DNA of 64,000 nucleotides from Cepaea nemoralis (taxonomy: Eukaryota; Mollusca; Gastropoda; Stylommatophora; Helicidae), in NCBI GenBank assembly GCA_014155875.1, contig JACEFZ010021772.1, positions 221,501 through 285,500 on the forward strand, in the 5' to 3' direction. The translations under genes were made by a program, and so were the position numbers. Shown in pieces: positions 41,597 through 51,429 of this stretch. Within the stretch, counting starts at the first letter, position 1; every line of letters starts with the position of its first letter. The notes beneath the pieces were generated by a model. That model was not told where the DNA came from and searched no databases. It saw only the letters and a program-made list of their open reading frames with translations.

Positions 41597-41600
<4 letters not shown>

Positions 41601-41638
<38 letters not shown>
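41601..41638. repeat. (GT)n microsatellite
   Basis: Uninterrupted TG repeats, about 19 units. Confidence 0.95.
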
Positions 41639-41640
<2 letters not shown>

Positions 41641-41694
41641 TTGGGGAGGGGGTGAACTACAGTATTATTGGTCCCTTAGAACAACATACAAGGT

Positions 41695-41800
41695 TCGCTG
41701 CATGTCCTGTACAGGACGTCCCAGCATGTTTCCCTGTTTGTGATTTACTAGACAATTTTCTCATTCAGTAGTTTACCATTCCTTTCTGAACCAACGACAA
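41695..41800 (-). mobile_element. SINE-A fragment
   Basis: On the minus strand: TTCAGAAAGGAATGGTAAAC, then a tail with CTGTACAGGACATGCAGC. Truncated at the 5' side. Confidence 0.55.
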
Positions 41801-42075
41801 TCATACCATCGAAATCAACGCAAGGCTGGCTGCTTTCAAAGCGTCTGCGGCTGATTTCGAAATCCTCGACATGATATGAGAGAATTGTAAGACCCGTCCA
41901 GTACCCAAGGCCGCAGAGGCGGTAGAAACAGCATGGCTGTTCTCAGTAGCAAGGCTTACGAAGGTAAGGACATTGCCGCCTCGTCCAGCAGGGATCATCG
42001 AGAGTTTCAGGTGACGTCGCACACTCATCAAGCGGCAGCAGAAGACAGAAATAATTAAAATCGATGTTTGGAATA

Positions 42076-42265
42076 AAGTCGTCTCTTTCCGAGGCGAACT
42101 GCCGAAAGCGTCGCACAAAGCACAAAGCGACTCCGTAGTTCCAGCGACGACCCATGGAGTCTCCGGAAAAAATGCACCCGTGAACTGAAGGACGCAGCCT
42201 GGAATTGAACACACAACCTTCGACGCCCGAGTCAGCCGGCTTGACCACTTCGCCACGGAGACTCC
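42076..42265 (-). mobile_element. SINE-E, complete with 14-bp target duplication
   Basis: The minus-strand head has A box TGGCGAAGTGG and B box GTTCAATTC. The flanks are a perfect duplication CGATGTTTGGAATA (42062-42075 and 42266-42279). The body contains ACTCCATGGGTCGTCGCTGG. Related copies are at 58.1-58.4 kb and, in part, 54.7 kb. Confidence 0.88.
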
Positions 42266-42299
42266 CGATGTTTGGAATATCAGGTATAAGGTGGGGACT

Positions 42300-42560
42300 G
42301 AGGTCAGCTTGGCCGAATGGATAATATGTCGAGGTAGCGTGTTCAACCCCTATACTGGTCTAGAATGTTGACTTCCCGTCCTTGACTTGAGGACATACGT
42401 TACAAGTACATCTGAAGTCGGAGTCGGTTCGCCTAATGGCGAGAAACACTGGTAAAAGGGCAAGCTAATCCACATGCAAAAATCAGTCCGGCGCACTAGA
42501 AGTATAGCAGCAAGTCTATGGTCTATTCTTCAGTTCATCAGTCCGGATATTGACTTGGCG
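42300..42560 (+). mobile_element. SINE-B, near full-length
   Basis: A box TGGCCGAATGG, B box GTTCAACCC, then GAGTCGGTTCGCCTAATGGC and GGCAAGCTAATCCACATGC. This matches the copy at 46.37 kb throughout. Confidence 0.8.
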
Positions 42561-43230
42561 ACCCTCGTACCTCCGCTCCGTCTGCACAGCGTCTGCACAG
42601 CGGTGTCTCATTGCATGCTATATTATTACACAGAAAGTAAAAACTAACAGTACTTTCTAGAAATTAGCATTAAAATGGAAGACGGACGTAAAGATTGTTA
42701 ATACAAAGAAAGCCCTGCAGTTGACATTCAAATAAATACTGAAAGATTGGAACAGATGTCAAACTACTCCTTTCCTGGAAAACCAACAACAGTAAATGAC
42801 ATATGAATCTGTGCGATCACGAACATAATTTAAATGACAAAGAACACATTCAACATAACGCAACATATCTGCCTGTAAACAGATATGACATAAGCTCAAA
42901 CTAAGCTATGAAAATATATATCTATTTGTCACCACTGTGTGGGTAGGGAATAGAGTTCAATGAAAATATGAAGAATAACGTTTAGGTTTTAAAACCACGG
43001 GCCTCCATATTACTTAAACGAATTTCTTGGAAAAGAGAAATAAATAAGAAAGTCATTTTTTTTTAAAGTTCAACGATGTTGCCTTCGGTTTGAACTCGGG
43101 CGTTGTCAACACAGTGGTTACTACTCTACAAGTTGCTACTACTAGTAAGTGCGCTGGACTGATTTTGAGTAGGGGTTAGATTTCCCAACTTCCCTACTGT
43201 TCAACATCTTGTGAAGTGTATAGAAAAATG
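42561..43230. other. AT-rich sequence without recognised features
   Basis: No long ORF, array or known repeat is seen. Confidence 0.5.
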
Positions 43231-43234
43231 TTTT

Positions 43235-43465
43235 GCATATCCTTTACAGGACATCGCTGTCAACATCAGCATCTTTCAGCTGTATGTTGATTTCTTGGCA
43301 AGATTACGCTCAGTAGTTTGCCATTGCTTTCTGAGCGACCGGCTCCATACTCTCAGAAGTCACTGGCGCGACTCGAACCGCTTCCAATTCTCGTGCGCTC
43401 ACGTCAACCACGAGAGTATTCGGGGTTACTGAGAAAGCTGCTAACTCCTCGGCCAGGGAGCCCGG
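43235..43465 (-). mobile_element. SINE-A-related copy with a different tRNA-like head
   Basis: The plus strand shows TATCCTTTACAGGACATCGC, TAGTTTGCCATTGCTTTCTG and CGACCGGCTCC, the SINE-A tail and body reversed. Next comes a head-like region with GGCCGAGGAGTTAGC on the minus strand. The head differs from other copies. Confidence 0.6.
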
Positions 43466-43554
43466 CTGTGAAGTATATATATATATATACTTAATTGGTG
43501 TTGTATCCTGTGATTCTAGTTTGACAGTTAAAAGGGGACGAGGAGGATAAGGAG

Positions 43555-43592
43555 GAGAGAGAGAGAGAAAGCGAGAGAGAGAGAGAGAGCTA
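43555..43592. repeat. (GA)n microsatellite
   Basis: Imperfect GAGAGA tract with AAAGC interruptions. Confidence 0.9.
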
Positions 43593-43844
43593 CAAGCAGT
43601 CAGTGATCATACGAGTCATTAACTGGTATTAACCACAGCCAGCCAGTTGTATCACGACAACACCAGAATCATACGAGCCATACATATACATCAACGGTAG
43701 ATTGTTACCCCTAGCAAACTCTAACGAGCCACGTAAACATTAATATTGAACCATGTCAACATAAATATACCCATGGCGAGGATCTGTCAACACAGACGAG
43801 TCTCTGTCATAAATACACTGAATCTCTGCCATGGCAAAATGGAT

Positions 43845-45385
43845 AGACAAGTATAGGATATAAGGTAAGTAAACAAGTATAGGATATAAGGTAAGTAAAC
43901 AAGTATAGGATATAAGGTAAGTAAACAAGTATAGGATATAAGGTAAATAAACAAGTATAGGATTATTAGGATATATGGTAAGTAAACAAGTATTGGGTAT
44001 GTGTAAGTAAGCAAGTATAGGGTAAATGGTGTGTAAGCATGTGAGTAAACAAGTATAGGGTATATGGTAAGTAAACAAGTATGGGGTATGTGGTAAGTAA
44101 ACAAGTATAGGGTTTGTGGTAAGTGAACAAGCGATGGGACCTCTTCTCTGTGTATTGAGACGTATAGGGTATGGTGTGTAAAGAAGTGAGTAAACAAATA
44201 TAGGGTATATGTTGTGTAAAAAAAGTATAGAGTATATGTCGTGTAAACAAGTAAGTAAACAAATATAGGGTATATATTGTGTAAACAAGTGAGTAAACAA
44301 GTATAGGGTATATGTTGTGTAAACAAGTGAGTAAACAAGTATAGGGTATATGTTGTGTAAACAAGTGAGTAAACAAGTATAGGATATATGTTGTGTAAAC
44401 AAGTGAGTAAACAAGTATAGGGTATATGGTGTGTAAACATGTGAGTAAACAAGTATAGGGTATATGTTGTGTAAACAATTGAGTAAACAAATATATGGTA
44501 TTTGGTGTGTAAACAATTGAGTAAACAAATATAGGGTATATGGTGTGTAAACAATTTAGTAAACAAGTATAGGGTATATGTTGTTTAAACAAGCGAGTAA
44601 ATAAGTATAGGGTATATGTTGTGTAAACAAGTGAGTAAACAAGTATAGGGTATATGGTGTGTAAACATGTGAGTAAACAAGTATAGGGTATATGTTGTGT
44701 AAACAATTGAGTAAACAAGTATAGGGTATATGTTGTGTAAACAAGTGAGTAAACAAGTATAGGGTATATGTTCTGTAAACAAATGAGTAAACAAGTATAG
44801 GGTATATGGTGTGTAAACAAGTGAGTAAACAAGTATTGCGTATATGTTGTGTAAACATGTGTGTAAACAAGTATAGGGTATATCTTGTGAAAACAAGTGA
44901 GTAAACAAATATAGGGTATATGGTGTGTGAACAAGTGAGTAAATAAGCATAGGGTATATGGTGTGTAAACACGTGAGTAAACAAGTATAGGGTATATGTT
45001 GTGTAAACATGTGAGTAAACAAATATAGGGTATATGTTGTGTAAACAAGTGAGTAAACATGTGTAGGGTATATATTGTGTAAACAAGTGAATAAACATGA
45101 ATAGGGTATATGTTGTGTAAACAAGCTAGTAAACAAGTATATGGTATATGTTGTGGAAACAAGTGAGTAAACAAATATAGGGTATATGTTGTGTAAACAA
45201 ATGAATAAACAAATGTAAGGTATATGTTGTGTAAACAAGTGAGTAAACAAATATAGGGTATATGTTGTGTAAACAAGTGAGTAAACAAGTATAGGGTATA
45301 TGTTGTGTAAACAAGTGAGTAAACAAATATAGGGTATATGTTGTGTAAACAAGTGAGTAAACAAGTATAGGGTATATGGTAAACG
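43845..45385. repeat. 38-bp minisatellite carrying paired forkhead-type motifs
   Basis: Most units (about 30) contain TGTAAACAAG then GAGTAAACAAG and TATAGGGTATATG, so two GTAAACA cores per unit in the same direction. The left edge (43845-44110) has shorter units of about 26 bp with one GTAAACA. The long minus-strand ORFs (up to 486 codons) are artefacts: 38 is not a multiple of 3 and the peptides cycle through three repeats. Confidence 0.93.
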
Positions 45386-45389
45386 TCAG

Positions 45390-45800
45390 TAAAAAGGAAA
45401 GGACCCTCTACCACCCCATGATGCATATTAGGTATATGGTGCTCGTTCTATATTTTCATAGAACATCCGGTGCTGAATGGATGATGGATATAACGCCCAG
45501 GCCATTTTCTGCCACCAATTTTGGACTGGGTCGACCTGGGAGACTGGATCACTTCTAAATAAATCCCAATGGATGGAAACTGAAGGCAAAGGAGTCAGAG
45601 GGTGTTAAATATATTATAAATGGAGATACAACACCAAACGACGGTGTATCCGAGATGGTTAAGTCGGTCAAGAAACAGCCGAAGAAGCCGGATGTGGCGA
45701 CCGAAAGACGCAAATACCACAGCTCTGCTTTAAACAGGGGCAACGCATGTACGTCCAAAACAAACATATAGGATGAACGTACATCCAAGGCGCAAGAAAG
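45390..45800. other. No recognisable gene
   Basis: Small ORFs on both strands lack family signatures. An ATGGATGATGG phrase near 45477 may be a LINE tail remnant but is too short to call. Confidence 0.4.
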
Positions 45801-45804
45801 TACT

Positions 45805-46042
45805 TAGTTGCATATCTTTTACAGGACGTCGCAGTTAACACCAGCATTCTTTGCTGTTATGATCTCTTGGCGAGTTTACGTCCAGTAGTTTGCTTTTGCT
45901 TTCTGAACGACCGGCACCCACACCATTTCGTAAAAAAACCAACGCAAGATGTTCTGCTGCCAAATCTCCCGCAACTGTGTTTCGAACGCGGGTACGCGTG
46001 ATTACGAACTGCGCCCGTAAACCCTCGCCACGGAGCGGACGA
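45805..46042 (-). mobile_element. SINE-A, full-length copy
   Basis: The minus strand starts GCTCCGTGGCGAGGG and has a perfect B box GTTCGAAAC. It continues GGCAGCAGAACATC and TTCAGAAAGCAAAAGC, and ends CGTCCTGTAAAAGATATGC. It is the clearest head-to-tail copy in the window. Confidence 0.8.
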
Positions 46043-46119
46043 AACTGTTGTGGTTCTTTTACCGCCAACCTTTCCTGCTGAGGTGAGACCAAGTGGTGAT
46101 GCAGATTATAGGCAGCGAA

Positions 46120-46190
46120 CTTTGGGGACCACATTATGAGAAGAGATCAACTGAAATATATTGTAACAAGTGGAAAGTTTAAAGGGTGTT
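46120..46190 (+). pseudogene. RTE-like LINE fragment
   Basis: Translation of one plus frame gives DHIMRRDQLKYIVTSGKF, equivalent to the GHVMRRE-LE-VTTGKI segment of the family. Confidence 0.55.
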
Positions 46191-46224
46191 AAGGCGAGGA
46201 GGTCGATTTTATTTCACCACGTTT

Positions 46225-46360
46225 ACCTCTGAAGTCGGAGTAAGTTCGCCTGATGGCGAGGGACACTGGCACTAGGGAAAGCTAATCCACATGCAAAAAT
46301 CAGTCAAGTGTGCTAAAAGTAGTAGCATGTGGATGGACTATGTCTGAGTTTAAAACGAGG
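46225..46360 (+). mobile_element. SINE-B, 5'-truncated copy
   Basis: AGTTCGCCTGATGGCGAGGG, then GGAAAGCTAATCCACATGC and a GGATGGACTATGTCTGAG end. It lies directly upstream of a complete copy in the same orientation. Confidence 0.75.
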
Positions 46361-46364
46361 AATG

Positions 46365-46650
46365 CAGGTCAGCATGGCCGAATGGGTAAGAACGCATGTT
46401 CTTAAACATCCGTTGTGCTGATGCCGAGATAAGCTGTTCAACCCCTACACCGGACAGTTGGACTAAAATGTTGACCTGCCGTCCTTGACTTTGGGACGTA
46501 CATTACAAGTACCTTTGAAGTCGGGGTGGGTTCGCCTGATGGCGAGGGACACTGTTAATAAGGAAAGCTAATCCACACGCAAAATTCAGTCCATCACTGC
46601 TAGAATTAGTGCGTATATACCACGCTTGAGTTAAAAGCGAGCGAGCGCAA
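46365..46650 (+). mobile_element. SINE-B, full-length copy
   Basis: Head with A box TGGCCGAATGG and B box GTTCAACCC, then GACCTGCCGTCCTTGACTTT, GGGTTCGCCTGATGGCGAG and GGAAAGCTAATCCACACGC. Confidence 0.82.
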
Positions 46651-46654
46651 ACAA

Positions 46655-46825
46655 CAACCAAAAAAATACAAGAAGATAGCGAGGAAGGATTCTTGCCAGC
46701 ATTCATCGTGACATGGGAAAATATCACAAGATTGGATACTCTTGGAAATCGCTAGATGTGAAGACACATAATCACCCACGTCAGTCGGCAAGGAACTTGA
46801 TGATGATAATGCGACTTCTATGTGG
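46655..46825 (+). pseudogene. RTE-like LINE 3' terminus with (GAT)n tail
   Basis: It ends CGTCAGTCGGCAAGGAACTT and a GATGATGATAATG tail, parallel to the ASRHGT-stop-(GAT)n end at 55.3 kb. Confidence 0.55.
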
Positions 46826-46939
46826 GAATAGAAGAATGACTAGAACACAATGTCCACATAACAAGCGCAATTAAAACAACTTAAAAGAGCTTAAAAAGAG
46901 AACTACAAATAAGTTACTCGCATCAGAAGCAATCAAAAG

Positions 46940-47060
46940 CAGACAATCCACATACTACATTTATTGGACACGTCATAAGAAGGGGTAAACTGGGGTACAT
47001 CGTAAAAATGTCACAGTTGGAAATGATGAGAGGTAGGAGGGGGCTAAATGAGAAGATGCT
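46940..47060 (+). pseudogene. RTE-like LINE fragment
   Basis: The plus frame reads FIGHVIRRGKLGYIV, followed by degenerate GRRG and LNEKMLD. It abuts the left end of the hAT MITE. Confidence 0.55.
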
Positions 47061-47248
47061 AGACCAGTGTTCCCAACGTGGGGCCTGCGCCCCACAGGGG
47101 GGCAATTCGATTGTTAAGGGGGGCAATTCGAAAATGGAAGAAATCGACTGGATATAAATAACAAACCGGGGAGACTTGAGACTGAAGTTAACTAAATTGG
47201 AACCGGACATAACATCTCTTTGCAGCAAGCATCGAGCGCAAGGATCTC

Positions 47249-48367
47249 TTCTTCTTCTTCTTCTTCTTCTTCTTCTTCTTCTTCTTCTTCTTCTTCTTCT
47301 TCTTCTTCTTCTTCTTCTTCTTCTTCTTCTACTTCAGCATTCCGAGCCTTTGCTGCAGATACAAGCCGTCTCCATTCGTCTCTCTCGTTGACCTTCTCTT
47401 GCCAGTCGCTGATTCCAAGTGCTTGTAGGTCTGTATATATATTACCTCTCCACCGTCTTCTTGGTCTACCTCGGGGTCTACGGTCATTTATTTCCTGAGT
47501 GTAAGCGAGTTTTGTTTCCCTGTTATCTTCCATTCTTTCTATATGCCCCAGCCATTGCAGTCTATTAGCCTTCATGATACCAATGATTAGCGGGGACTTA
47601 AACAAATCATAAATGTCTTTGTTGCTTCTTCTTTTCCACTCTCCACTTTGTGTATCCCTAATGGGCCGAAAGATGCGTCTTAAGACTTTGTTCTCAAAGG
47701 TTTGTAACAAGGCTTAGTCTCCTTTAGTTGTACTCCAGATTTCAGAGCCATACAGCACAACTGGTCTGATCAGTGTTTTGTATATTGTGATCTTGGTGTT
47801 GCGAGATAGCGCATTTGATTTTAGCAACCATATGTGTTGTGTTGGTGCCCTCGTTTCATTGACTTCAGTTCTTTAAAAAACTTTCTGGATTCGTTTTTCT
47901 GGTGATTAGTTTCCATATCTTTGATTATATTGCTCATATATTCTCGCTTCTGCTGCCGAACTATTTTTGTAGCCTCTTTACATTCAGTTCTATATTGCTC
48001 TTCATTTTGAATGTTATTGATGTCATTTAACCATAACTGTCTGGCACTCTTTTTCCTAATGACTGCTTCTTCTCATTTTTGATTGAACCATCTGTTCTTT
48101 CTATGCATGGTTAACACACCGAGACATTCTTCTGCGGTGGTTTGAATTGTATTCTTGATGTTCAACCAAGTTTGGTCAACGCTTTCCTCCAACGGGTTTT
48201 GTAGAGTTTCAAGTTTACATTTTATTTCATCTGCAAATTTCTCTTTGACTGTAATTTCTTGTAGTTTTTCTCTGTTATATGTTGGGTGTAACCTCAGTGG
48301 TTTAGTATAGAAAGCTCTTTTAAGTTTTATTTTAAATTTTGCCCCAACGAGGAAGTGGTCGCTGTGA
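47249..48367 (-). mobile_element. 5'-truncated LINE with (GAA)n tail inserted in the MITE
   Basis: The 1119-bp insert is flanked by CAAGGATCTC at 47239-47248 and 48368-48377. The minus strand carries RT C-terminal coding sequence and ends in a (GAA)n tail of about 80 bp (47249-47330). The 5' end is truncated inside RT. Confidence 0.88.
47338..47710 (-). pseudogene. LINE RT C-terminal domain (KVLRRIF...RGRPRRRW type)
   Basis: The frame contains LQTFENKVLRRIFRPIRD, then NRLQWLGHIERMED, RRPRGRPRRRWRGN, LQALGISDWQ and ERDEWRRLVSAAKARN, before running into poly-Glu from the tail. A stop at about 47716 separates it from LYGSEIWSTTKGD upstream. This is a different LINE lineage from the RTE-like fragments. 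Confidence 0.82.
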
Positions 48368-48954
48368 CAAGGATCTCACTAAATTTAAATAATAAATAAT
48401 TACTAATAATTAAAATAATATAGAAAAATCTTTCATTAAAATTATTTTGTGCTTGAATTTCAGTTCTCCGTTATATTTTTTGAAAATTTACTTACTGTGT
48501 TTGCTCAATAATGTCCTAGTGATTTCTTCCTAAAACTTATAATTCAAGTTTCTTTAGTGAGCATTTAAATTTCTGAATATTAAAAATTATGGATATGTTG
48601 GGGATGGGGGGGGGGGGGCACAAGAATTTTAGAAAGGCTTAGGTGGGGCATGGCACAAAAAAGGTTGGGAAACACTGTGCTAGACAGGTTGGCATACTGG
48701 CATGGAGAATATCTGTCTCAGAACAGCCTGGCGACAAAACACTGTGGACAAATAGGACGAGCAGCGGATACACGGCAGGGATTACTGTACAAGGGGAATG
48801 TGGCTATGTTAATCACTTCGAATACGATACAGTGAGTAGAGGGTCTAAACTAAACGATACTCAAGGCGTAGAGGCGAACTTTTAATCAAGTTGCTACTGG
48901 GATAATTAGCATGGGAACTCCTAATGGGCTTCCGTAGAGAGACGGGGTCATCAT

Positions 48955-49335
48955 CATCATCATAATCAAGTGCCATGCCGACTGGCGTAGGCGTTCACGA
49001 CACTCCACAAATCTCGGTCTTTGGTTTTCTGGATCAACTCTGCTTATGATATTCCTCCACGACACTGTCTCAATCCATCCAGTATCATTTCTCTTGGTCT
49101 GCCTCTGCCTCTCTTCCCTTCTATCTTTCTAGTTGTCACGGTGTCCTCCAGTGCCTTTCCTCTCATCACATGACCAAATAAAGCTGTTTGTCTCTTTCTT
49201 ATTGTTGTATATAATGCTCTAGTTTCATTAGCCTCTTTTAGGCAATCGTTGTTAGTTACTTTGGCAGTCCAATGAATTCGTAAAATTGTCTCAGGAACCA
49301 CATCTCTGTTCTGTCGTCCTAATTTGTCCATTTAC
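48955..49335 (-). pseudogene. RTE-like LINE 3' end with (GAT)n tail
   Basis: The minus frame: ILRIHWTAKVTNNDCLKEAN, then RKRQTALFGHVMRGKALED, TTRKIEGKRGRGRPREMILD, a TAA stop at about 49045, and ELIQKTKDRDLWSV...ASRHGT followed by (TGATGA)n. One substitution separates it from an open frame. Confidence 0.82.
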
Positions 49336-49424
49336 ATTCCAAGATGCACTACCATACAACAAAACAGGTTCTATAAATCACTATATAACTCTATATAAAC
49401 GAAAGAAGCAGCGGCTGCAGTAGG

Positions 49425-49735
49425 ATATAACAATATGAATTACAAATAATTAGGTATATTTAAGAGTGTCTAGTACTAGCTAGTCATGCGTCGAAGTACA
49501 CTTGTTCCTGCAGCGAAGCGCTTTCGTAATTTAGAGTTGACAGGTTCGAATCCCGGTCGGTAACTATAGCTTTCACATTTTATGTTGTCTTGTGTGTCCT
49601 CTAATCTCTACTTCCTTCTTCTCCTTCTGTGAGCGCCAAAAATATAATGTGTGTTTATTTATATTTAGTTCCTGCGAAAAGAAGAGACATACTAAATATA
49701 CCTAATAATTGTTTGTAATTCATAGGCCTATCATT
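49425..49735. repeat. Inverted repeat arms flanking a SINE-C copy
   Basis: GAATTACAAATAATTAGGTA at about 49436 reappears inverted as TACCTAATAATTGTTTGTAATTC at about 49698. The arms are about 35 bp and enclose the SINE-C copy at 49480-49665. Confidence 0.6.
49480..49665 (+). mobile_element. SINE-C, copy 1
   Basis: Head with TAGCTAGTCATGCGTCGAAG and B box GGTTCGAATCCCGG, then CTATAGCTTTCACATTTTAT, CTTCTTCTCCTTCTG, AGCGCCAA and TGTTTATTTAT. Confidence 0.8.
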
Positions 49736-49844
49736 ACTATAGTTATAGTTCTATATAGACGGAGTGCGTGTTTGAACTTCCCGAGTGCAGTGGTTTCTTA
49801 AATCCACAGGGAATCTGTTTGGGAACCAGTTGAGGCCACTGAAA

Positions 49845-49905
49845 CAGTTACATAAATAAACACACGTAGTATTATTTGGCGCTCACAGAAGGAGAAGAAA
49901 GGAGT
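49845..49905 (-). mobile_element. SINE-C 3' fragment, inverted
   Basis: ATAAATAAACACACGTAGTA and TTGGCGCTCACAGAAGGAGA are the reverse complement of the SINE-C tail. It abuts the plus-strand copy 2. Confidence 0.75.
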
Positions 49906-49914
49906 AGAGTTGTG

Positions 49915-50115
49915 GAGTGTTTAGCTGGTCATGCGTCGAAGTACTCAAGTACACTTGTTCCTGCAGTGAGGCTCTGTCGCCATTTGGAGGTGACAGGTTC
50001 GAATCCCGGTCGGTAACTATAGCTTTCAAATTTTATGTTGTCTAGTGCCTCCTATAGTCTCTACTTCTTTCTTCTCCTTCTGCTAGCGCCAACAATACTA
50101 CGTATGTTTATTTAT
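49915..50115 (+). mobile_element. SINE-C, copy 2
   Basis: Nearly identical to copy 1 in the head (CATGCGTCGAAGTAC), B box GGTTCGAATCCCGG and tail (TTCTTCTCCTTCTG, TGTTTATTTATG). Confidence 0.82.
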
Positions 50116-50149
50116 GCAAATGTGTCTTAAATCCAGTACTCAGACTACA

Positions 50150-50345
50150 ATACCGCGAGTATCGCCTGCAGCGAGTAGACGGACGAGTATCGAGTCCGGC
50201 TGGAGACAGCGGGGGGACAGGGAGGGGGACGGATCTCCCCGCAGCCTGGCCGGACTGTCGGGGGGAGGGAGACGGATCTCCCCGTAGCCTGGCCGGACTG
50301 TCGGGGTCCTCTCTCTCTCTCCCACTTCAGTGCCAACACCTCGAC
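50150..50345. repeat. GC- and CpG-rich direct repeat
   Basis: GACGGATCTCCCCGCAGCCT and GGCCGGACTGTCGGGG occur twice about 60 bp apart. CpG density is far above the surroundings. It could be a CpG-island promoter piece for the AASS gene 3 kb downstream, or just a repeat; no splice link is visible. Confidence 0.45.
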
Positions 50346-50529
50346 CCGGTGTGTGCGCTTCTGCGTTCTCTGGTCTTGTTTGGGTAAATACTGCCATGGA
50401 ACGTGCTTTTCTTGTAGTTAAATAAACAGCTTTGTTGTCATCTTATATATAGTATATAATATAGCATAGCCATAGCTTGCAGGATGTTGCCGTGTTTATT
50501 TTTTATTTATATATTGATTGTCAACAATT

Positions 50530-50860
50530 GATCGCAAAACAACAGCCCACACTTGGTGTGATGTGTACACTGTACACTGTACAGGCAGTTTGTAGTTAAA
50601 AATAAAAGTATCACCTGTAAGTCGCGGTGTTTTTATGAGCAAATAAATATTGTTTAGAAAGTAGTTTGTGGTAAAAGTATCACCCTATTCCCGTATCTTG
50701 TGGTGTTTTTATGGGCAGGTAAATTTAGGTGTTGAAATATTAAAGTAGACAGTAGTTTGCTTTATTAAAAGTGAGCAATGTAGCTGTTTTATTTATTATA
50801 CCGTGGTGTTTTTATGAGCAGGTACATTTGGTGTTGAAATGTTTTTAAGAAAGTTAGTGA
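50530..50860. repeat. About 110-bp diverged tandem repeat, three units
   Basis: GTGGTGTTTTTATGRGCARG recurs near 50627, 50701 and 50804, with GTAGTTTG and AAAAGTATCACC between. Confidence 0.6.
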
Positions 50861-51244
50861 GCAAAGTTAGTTTGTATGCAACATGTATCATGGAATAAAG
50901 AATATTTTGATGAAATGCACATTCATAAAACAACTAGTACCATCTTGTATAAAATAAAGGATTGTGGAGAAACATGTTCGCCACTATCAGTGAAGAGGCA
51001 TTTGAAGATGCTTAGTCAGGTGTACGTGTTGGTGTCAGGTCTTAGACATCACTGAGCTACCCTATGACAGTAGACAGTACTACTTGCTTTCTGTTAGTAC
51101 CGAATGCTGGGCGGCGTTTACCAAACCTGACACTTCCACATTGTGCCAACAGCTTCAGGTAGAGGAGTGCAAATGGGAGGGTGCAAGCCTTTTCCTAGTG
51201 CAAAGAAATGCAGTCTAAAGACTAAATGTCATGGCAGGGCAGAT

Positions 51245-51425
51245 CAGCCGGCTCTGTGGCGATGGGGTTACGGACATAGTTTACCTACGTTCGAAACACA
51301 GCTCCGCGCAATTTGGCAGCAGACCGCATTGCATTGATTTTTTTTACAAAATGGTATGGGTACCAGTTGCTCAGAAAGCAATGGGTAACTACAGAATGTA
51401 AACTTACCAACTAACTTAAAAAGAA
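51245..51425 (+). mobile_element. SINE-A copy
   Basis: CCGGCTCTGTGGCGATGGGG, B box CGTTCGAAACACAGC, GGCAGCAGACCGCATTGC, and a CAGAAAGCAATGGGTAAC body. The final tail is lost. Confidence 0.75.
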
Positions 51426-51429
51426 CAGA

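Larger units (their letters stand above)
47065..48677 (-). mobile_element. hAT MITE family M1, second copy, split by a LINE insertion
   Basis: It is reverse-oriented relative to 41084-41557. The left end is CAGTGTTCCCAACGTGGGG and the right end GGTTGGGAAACACTG. The perfect 8-bp duplication is TGCTAGAC (47057-47064 and 48678-48685). Its two halves (47065-47248 and 48368-48677) align with the uninterrupted copy across the LINE insertion point. Confidence 0.93.

Noticed and set aside
42043..42346. 181-codon and 101-codon minus-strand ORFs
   Set aside because: They overlap SINE-E and SINE-B copies, and the translation matches no family.
43740..45426. Minus-strand ORF of 486 codons, YTCLLTCLHNIYPILVY repeats
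   Set aside because: Translation of the 38-bp minisatellite; several frames are open at once because the repeat lacks stops on that strand. Not a repeat protein.
45835..46134. 99-codon minus-strand ORF
   Set aside because: It is the translation of a full-length SINE-A copy with Pol III boxes.
49540..49560. Possible tRNA gene (GGTTCGAATCCCGG)
   Set aside because: Same head recurs at 49.98 and 56.0 kb with a common non-tRNA body, so it is a SINE.
50140..50397. 85-codon minus-strand ORF, Pro/Arg-rich
   Set aside because: Lies in a GC-rich direct repeat and its peptide reflects that repeat; no family resemblance.
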